A stretch of DNA of 64,000 nucleotides from Neoechinorhynchus agilis. Taxonomy: Eukaryota > Acanthocephala. Below, one piece after another: positions 59,001-64,000 of the stretch. The stretch is from contig CM121342.1 of assembly GCA_051530055.1 (NCBI GenBank), positions 6,634,001 through 6,698,000 on the forward strand, in the 5' to 3' direction. The notes beneath the pieces were generated by a model. It saw only the letters and a program-made list of their open reading frames with translations. It searched no databases and was not told where the DNA came from. The stretch's first letter is position 1. Each line of letters starts with the position of its first letter. The translations under genes were made by a program, and so were the position numbers.

Positions 59001-59240
59001 TTGCGCCGCAGACGACTGCAGTTCACGGGCAATATAATTCGGTCCGAGGCATCTTGCCCACAGGTCGTGCAACAGTTCCTTTTCTGGAAGCCAACGAAAT
59101 TGTATCGTAAAGGCAAAGGGAACTGTCGTACATACGATGACCTGATTTTAAGAGACGCGGTCGTGTATTTTAGATCCCTTGCGGAGTCTAATTCTATTTG
59201 ACGGGCTTATACCTACGGTGCAACGTAGGAAAGTACCGTT
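56020..59240 (+). mobile_element. near full-length RTE-like LINE
   Basis: A GC-rich 5' part (56,020-56,330) precedes an endonuclease domain (RIGSLNCRSLRAQWRRG, FLQELRIRGQSD, GNGGVGICL; later FDVYSPTSSSDEEAVE and DGLPTDHKLVMCQL). A linker and the reverse transcriptase follow: KIMRAGRASGPGGIKA, DYRGISLMSNTAKLFSSIL, GFRKGRGTTEHILALRRIL, LVFVDFRRAFDLVNR, SGVLQGDTLAP and the catalytic YADDIVLM at about 58,513. A thumb region ends near 59,200. Several frame breaks separate the endonuclease, linker and palm blocks, so this copy is inactive but complete in layout. Codon use and GC content differ from the host genes. Confidence 0.88.
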
Positions 59241-59249
59241 GCATACAAT

Positions 59250-60050
59250 ACAAATTGGTCTACGCAACGCTGACTCCTTCCCTAATTTGGCCTTTTCTGA
59301 ATTAAAACTGGTTCTGGACTCTATCAATCAAAACCTCCGCCCGGGCTCAATTTACAATCGCTGAACCACATCAGACCCCACAAAATCTTAAAAGCCCAAA
59401 TCTGAAACTTTTGTCAACTCGTCGGCACTCCCCTTAGTTTCGTCATACGAAGTACTACCGCATCTCAAGAAATTACCTGGAAATTCGTCCTCTCAATTAG
59501 TAATCCCAAACTGGGCTCTTCCCTAAATCATCCTTGAATTCATAGACCCTTTAACCCTCATTATAAACAACAGCTTTTAAATGGCATCTACCCCTCATGC
59601 CTGAAAACTGCTAAAGTTATCTCTCTTACAAAAGAACACATGCAATTTCCACCGAATCATTCCGTCCAATATCCATTCTACCCGCAGCTCTTTCAAAAAT
59701 CATCGAAAAATGTTAAGTTTCCCTTTTTCCACTTCAACGACAATCTATCGCTTTTACAATTCGGCTTCCGGCCAAAATTGTCTGCAAGCGATCCTACGAA
59801 GCCTCGTTAATAATCCCTCTCACGTCACCCTTATCATTCAATTGGATTTATGGAAAGCATTTGACTCCGTAGACCATTCACTCCTTCGAGCCTGCTCCGA
59901 TTTTGATCTTAACTTGTGGCAGATCCGCTGGTTCGAATCTTATCTTCACAATCGCAAACAATACATTAACCGCCGTTCTACCTCCGCTATCAGCTTCTTA
60001 ATTTGGCAAAATTCATTTTCCCCGGCTCACCAAATGCCTTTATAAAATTT
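59250..60050 (+). mobile_element. CR1/jockey-type LINE fragment
   Basis: Degraded frames give IDPLTLIINNSF, SILPAALSKIIEK, FGFRPKL-like sequence, then LIIQLDLWKAFDSVDHSLL and WFESYLHNRKQYI. These are the motif order of a CR1/jockey reverse transcriptase up to its first palm motif, where it ends. It abuts the RTE-like LINE in the same orientation and is much more decayed. Confidence 0.7.
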
Positions 60051-60149
60051 TGAAGAAACAATCAAAACGCCTATTAACCCTTCCGACAATTAGTGGCTGT
60101 AATTTCAGGATTACTGAATAGTTTGAAGAATCACTGGTTGATTATCACC

Positions 60150-60580
60150 GGCGCTCGCATTCATTTATCGTTGGAATGCTTTTTATGCTCGTTATGGGAA
60201 TGTACTTTTCCTGTACGATTTTTGTTGTGGAACAACATCTCGTATTTGTTCTAAACGCTCTAATTAATTTCTATTTTGTGGATTTATCGTCAAATTTTCG
60301 CTGATACGTCCATTTAAGTAGCACTCCCAAGTGCGAAATTCTCTTTAGCATCCCCAAGATTTTCCCGGAATTAAGTACAGTTTTTAATCTTTAAATATTA
60401 CTAATAAATTAGAGGCTATTTATTTTCCCAGAATGCGGCATAAATGTTGAGTCAAGAAATATGCCAAGTTGCATATCTCATTTTCTCTAGCAATGCAACT
60501 TTACAAAATTTTCTATCGACGGGTCAAAATATCTGTATAACTGACCATCACTTTTTGAGTTGTATCTTTACTTCCTATTT
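60150..60580. repeat. ~430-bp direct repeat, left copy
   Basis: CTAAACGCTCTAATTAATTT, AATTAAGTACAGTTTTTAAT, AATTAGAGGCTATTTATTTT and GACGGGTCAAAATATCTG recur in the same order at 61,413-61,845. The two copies flank the inverted LRR copy. A few percent of positions differ. Confidence 0.85.
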
Positions 60581-61412
60581 AAAATATTCTGAGTTCGGCG
60601 CAGCTAAATGATCAATAAAATTATAACTTAAATCCAATAGCTTCAGGTATCGTAGTTGGCTAATAACATTTATACTTTCACTTGTGAGCATATTGTTCGA
60701 TAAACGAAGTATTTCCAATAGCGATAATTGCCGTGGGAATTGGGCAGGAATTACTGATATATTGTTGAAACTCAAACTTAGTCGAAAAAGACTCATAAAT
60801 TCTTTAAAAGCGTCTTCTTGAATCTTAACAATTCCAGCTCTCTTTATATTTAACTCTTTTACACGTTTGAGTTTATAAAGTAAAGAATTGCTCAGTACTG
60901 ACGATCTGTATGATTGTTCCGATTCATGAAGGATAGTTACCTTTACGACTTGGGGAAATAACAAAACAAAATATTGCGGAATATCTTCAAGATCGACATT
61001 ATTAAATTCAAAATTTTCTTGATTTCGTTGAGCAGATCGTAATAAATTAATAATCGATTCGATTCTCCCAACAGCATCATTTTCGTAGCATCGCACTCCA
61101 AGGTTTGAGATCGGCTTTTAGATCGTTATCTCGCATTTCGGTTCGTTTTCAAGCACAAGGAGCATTGCGGTTGAACCACGGCGAAAAAGGGGGATAACTT
61201 GGATACATTTTTACATTTGCATGAGTAAAATAGGCGTGAGATACTGAAAGGATGAATGTATGAGCATTACATCGTTGTTTCTCCGATGCGCGGAGAAAAA
61301 TCCAAATTTAACTTCTTCAATCTCGGGCCCAAATAAATAATAATTTTCAGCCAAGAGCTATAAGGTAAAGTGCCGTCAATATAAAATCCGCTAATTTCTT
61401 ATACACAAAAAT
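60575..61412 (-). pseudogene. secreted leucine-rich-repeat protein, copy 2 (damaged)
   Basis: Minus-strand frame of 173 codons (RCYENDAVGRIESIINLLRS, FEFNNVDLEDIPQYFVLLFP, LEILRLSNNMLTSESI, LKLLDLSYNFIDHL) matching copy 1 almost residue for residue. The 5' part has lost most of the signal peptide: MLLVLENEPKCEIT is followed at once by a TAA. The last LRR ends early, at HLAAPNSEYFK. Similarity to copy 1 extends through noncoding sequence to 61,412 (GCGATTTTTGTGTATAAG, matching 54,735), so genomic DNA was copied, not mRNA. Confidence 0.8.
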
Positions 61413-61845
61413 CGCTCGCATTCATTTATTATTGGAATGCTTTTCTTGCTCGTTAAGGGAAAGTGTTTTTCCTGTGCGATTTTTGTTGTGTAATAACATC
61501 TCGCATTTGTTCTAAACGCTCTAATTAATTTCTATTTTGTGAATTTACCGTCAAGTATTTGCTGATACGTCCATTTAAGCAGCGCTCCCAATAACGAAAT
61601 TCCCTTAAGGATTCCTAGGATTTTCCGGAATTAAGTACAGTTTTTAATCTTTAAATATTACTAATAAATTAGAGGCTATTTATTTTCTTAGTATGCGGCG
61701 TAAAGGTTGAGTCAAAGAATAAGCAAAGTTGAATGTCTTATTTTCTCCAACAATACAACTTTACAAAATTTTCTATCCACGGGTCAAAATATCTGAATAA
61801 CTTACCATCACTTTTTGAATTGCTTCTTTGCTTCTTATTTACAAA
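61413..61845. repeat. ~430-bp direct repeat, right copy
   Basis: Partner of 60,150-60,580, in the same orientation. Similarity begins at CGCTCGCATTCATTTA and ends near CTTCTTATTTACAAA. It starts exactly where the LRR unit ends. Confidence 0.85.
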
Positions 61846-61914
61846 GCCCTTTGGCCAAAGGGGAGAACCGGACATTGTGAAAGACACCAACAAGCAACTT
61901 TTTGTGAAGATTGT

Positions 61915-62330
61915 AAAAATATTAAAGGATTTGCTGTAAACACGCGCTCTAACCAAGAAAGAATTTAAAATATATCGAAAAAGTTATTGACGGAGAAATG
62001 TTTAAATTAAAATCTGATCGCTTCCGATACCATAATCTTGTGTATTGTCCAAAACAACAAGAATATTAAAGTATTTCGTGTAAATACGCGCTTTAACTAA
62101 GAAAGAATTTGAAATATATCGAAAAAGTTTTTTGCAAAGAAATTAATTAAAAAATTAAATGTAATTCTTTCCGATGCGGTTGTTTTGTGTGCATGAGGGA
62201 ACAAAAATATTAAAGTATTTGGTGTAAATACGCGCTTTAACCAAGAAAGAAATTTAAATACAGCCACTAAAATTTCTTTTGGCAGAAAATTTTAATAAAA
62301 AAATTAAATGTGATTTATTTTGATGCTAGT
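61915..62330. repeat. three diverged ~145-bp tandem repeats
   Basis: AATATTAAAGTATTT, GTGTAAATACGCGCTTTAAC and CAAGAAAGAATTTAAAATAT recur at about 61,915, 62,060 and 62,205. The copies are clearly older than the main arrays. Confidence 0.7.
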
Positions 62331-62370
62331 TTTTTTTTGTAAAGTTATAATAGTGCACATTATGAAATTT

Positions 62371-62457
62371 TCTCGACAATTAACACACTCACCACCTCCC
62401 TCCGAATTCCAGCTTTTGTCCTTCCTCGACCGTAGCCATCACGCTGGCAGCATTGCC
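62371..62457 (-). mobile_element. 87-bp tail of the reverse-transcriptase element, inverted copy
   Basis: Minus strand reads VGNAASVMATVEEGQKLEF, the same as at 388-473 on plus, with identical 3' flank up to TTAATTGTCGAGA. Similarity ends abruptly on both sides. Confidence 0.6.
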
Positions 62458-62576
62458 CACCCGCGGTTCGTTGCTACATCCAAACGTGACCGAGTGTGCA
62501 TGCTGTTTATATTGTCTCCGTTTTAGATAGCGACCGAAGGGGCGATGAAAACCTTGTGAAATATTTCTCGAATAAA

Positions 62577-62750
62577 TGAGTATCGATAACACTGGGGACA
62601 GGATTCGCCAACGTACAATCAAATTTACCCCGAGGACAATGATATATCTCATTAAAAAATTGTCATATCCGATCGTTTCAGACACCATATTATTGTATGC
62701 ATCCGAGAACAATCGGATTTTATTTTATTCTTTTTATACGCCTTAAACAC
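62577..62750 (+). CDS. small open frame, unrecognised
   Basis: An ATG opens 57 codons (MSIDNTGDRIRQRT, then TMIYLIKKLSYPIVSD) to a TAA. There is no known domain and no clear splice partner. The opposite strand is also open here (62,389-62,712), so chance is likely. Confidence 0.15.
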
Positions 62751-63668
62751 GAGCATGAATAATTTTGATATTCAAACGTTCGAGCTCAGCCGGTAGTCTG
62801 TGGAATAATAAAATATATATATAAAAATGTGCTTTATTTTTCTTGACAAATTTTGAGAAAGTGTCGGAATTTTCCGAGAGGTGAAATATCGCAGAAATAA
62901 ATTAGTGAATTTTTGATTGCGAAGAAGTGGCAAAACTACCAAAAAAGAATTTTTTTAGTATTTTCCGCAATATTTTTTTGTCCGGTGACAATTTTAATCT
63001 ATTCTGATCGCATTTTTTTGTCTTTTCAATTAAAAACTTGAGATCGGTGTTTGGGTGAACGTTTTGGAGTCGAAACTTTGTTGAAGATATGTAAATTATT
63101 ATGGAAAGATGCTCTGAAGCAAAACGATGGTTTAAGTTGACCGTTTTTGAGCTTTACCTTGGCCCAAGCTATATATTTAGTTAAAGATAAAATCCATGAG
63201 TATGTGGCGGTGGGGAAAAATTATATCAAAGAATGACTTTAATTGAAATATTTCGTCCAATCACACTGGACTTCTGCAGTCAATTATTGTTTCGCAAGTG
63301 TTTACGACAGATCGTAAGGCTAAAAAGATTTTTTAGCATTCAATTAATTGCAAGGAATGCAGGAGCGGAAATTTGAACGTTCGAAATTATAAATTAATTG
63401 GAATTATCAAGAATCACTTAAAACTTAGCAGGTACAAACAAATGATTTTATATTGAGGATTGTATTCGGGGATTTTGTCTAAAATCAGCTATGAGAAGGC
63501 ATTTGGTTTTTTTATCCTAAAATTTTCAAATTTTTTACATCGTACTTCAGCCACATACTCTAATATTTTTAGCTCTGAATAATTTGTCTAACTAAAAATA
63601 ATCAAAGGCCACAAAATTTCGAACGCATTTGTGTTAAAAACTCATTTTATTTGTGTTTGCGATTAAAT
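62751..63668. other. intergenic, no gene seen
   Basis: AT-rich DNA with no long frame, array or palindrome. It probably includes the 3' untranslated region of the minus-strand gene at the right edge. Confidence 0.5.
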
Positions 63669-64000
63669 TCAATCACTGTCATCATCACTCATTTGGTCTA
63701 TTATCATTTTAATACCACGGTCCATATCCCCATCTCCCATTACAGTCAAATCGTCAATAACCTCTTCTGGAACCATCATAAAATCAAGTTCAATCTGTTT
63801 GCTTTCGCAATCATCATGTTTTTCAATATTAATAGGTTCAGTATTATTGTTCGAATTCGCCAATTTTATGAATTCATCACACCTATTGAAAAGATTGGAT
63901 AAGTCTTTATCTTCCCGTACCATTTTTTTCCGTTTTTCTTCATAAAGCATCTTGCCAACAATTTGTTTTCCTTTATTCTCACTTGAACTCTTCGCTAGCT
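63669..64000 (-). CDS. acidic C-terminus of a gene continuing past the right edge
   Basis: The minus frame is open from the window edge (LAKSSSENKGKQIVGKML) to a TGA at 63,669. It reads KKMVREDKDLSNLFNRCDEF and ends in IIDQMSDDDSD. The composition is basic then acidic, typical of a soluble or nuclear protein tail. I cannot name the family from this end alone. Confidence 0.6.
   Translation of the reverse strand, partial: LAKSSSENKGKQIVGKMLYEEKRKKMVREDKDLSNLFNRCDEFIKLANSNNNTEPINIEKHDDCESKQIELDFMMVPEEVIDDLTVMGDGDMDRGIKMIIDQMSDDDSD

Noticed and set aside
60150-61845. Direct repeats around LRR copy 2 as long terminal repeats of a retroelement
   Set aside because: The enclosed DNA is a copied host-like gene with upstream flank, not a retroelement body, and the repeat ends show no typical terminal pattern.

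Overview
The window is eukaryotic and metazoan. Genes are split into many short exons by AT-rich introns, mostly about 40-60 bp with GT-AG ends. The central gene is an axonemal dynein heavy chain, so the organism builds motile cilia or flagella, which argues against nematodes. Phylum cannot be fixed from this sequence; a small invertebrate with a compact, AT-rich genome fits best. Three kinds of non-LTR retroelement and two 23-N scaffold gaps are present.

Layout. At the left edge, on the minus strand, is the N-terminus of a GPI-ethanolamine-phosphate transferase like PIGO. Upstream of it, also on minus, lies a gene resembling the seryl-tRNA-synthetase-like protein SLIMP/SARS2; its first visible intron is filled by a 4-kb tandem array. 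From 5.8 to 13.2 kb there is little besides two more arrays and two palindromic elements. An F-box/LRR gene (FBXL2/FBXL20 type, plus strand) occupies 13.27-15.55 kb, followed by a 73-bp array and a ~455-bp dimeric array. A DNAH1-type inner-arm dynein heavy chain covers 20.6-41.07 kb (plus strand), with linker, six AAA modules, stalk and C-terminal domain all recognisable; three of its introns are inflated by unrelated tandem arrays. A 117-bp array then runs into a gap.

The region from 43.7 kb to the right edge is rearranged: an RTE-like LINE fragment fenced by two gaps, a 129-bp array, an SNAPC4-like Myb gene on minus with apparent frame breaks, an unusual reverse-transcriptase element (48.0-50.4 kb, minus) with fragments elsewhere, a 458-codon uncharacterised zinc-finger protein (minus), a small coiled-coil gene with an in-frame TGA, two inverted copies of a secreted LRR gene, a near full-length RTE-like LINE (56.0-59.2 kb) and a CR1-like fragment. 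The right edge holds the C-terminus of an unidentified acidic protein (minus).

The dominant theme is tandem repetition. At least eleven minisatellite arrays with unrelated units occupy close to a third of the window. Most sit in introns, and several units carry splice-site-like sequence. In the SLIMP-like gene both natural splice sites are the edge copies of signals present in every unit, suggesting that whole intron segments were amplified without disturbing the reading frame.
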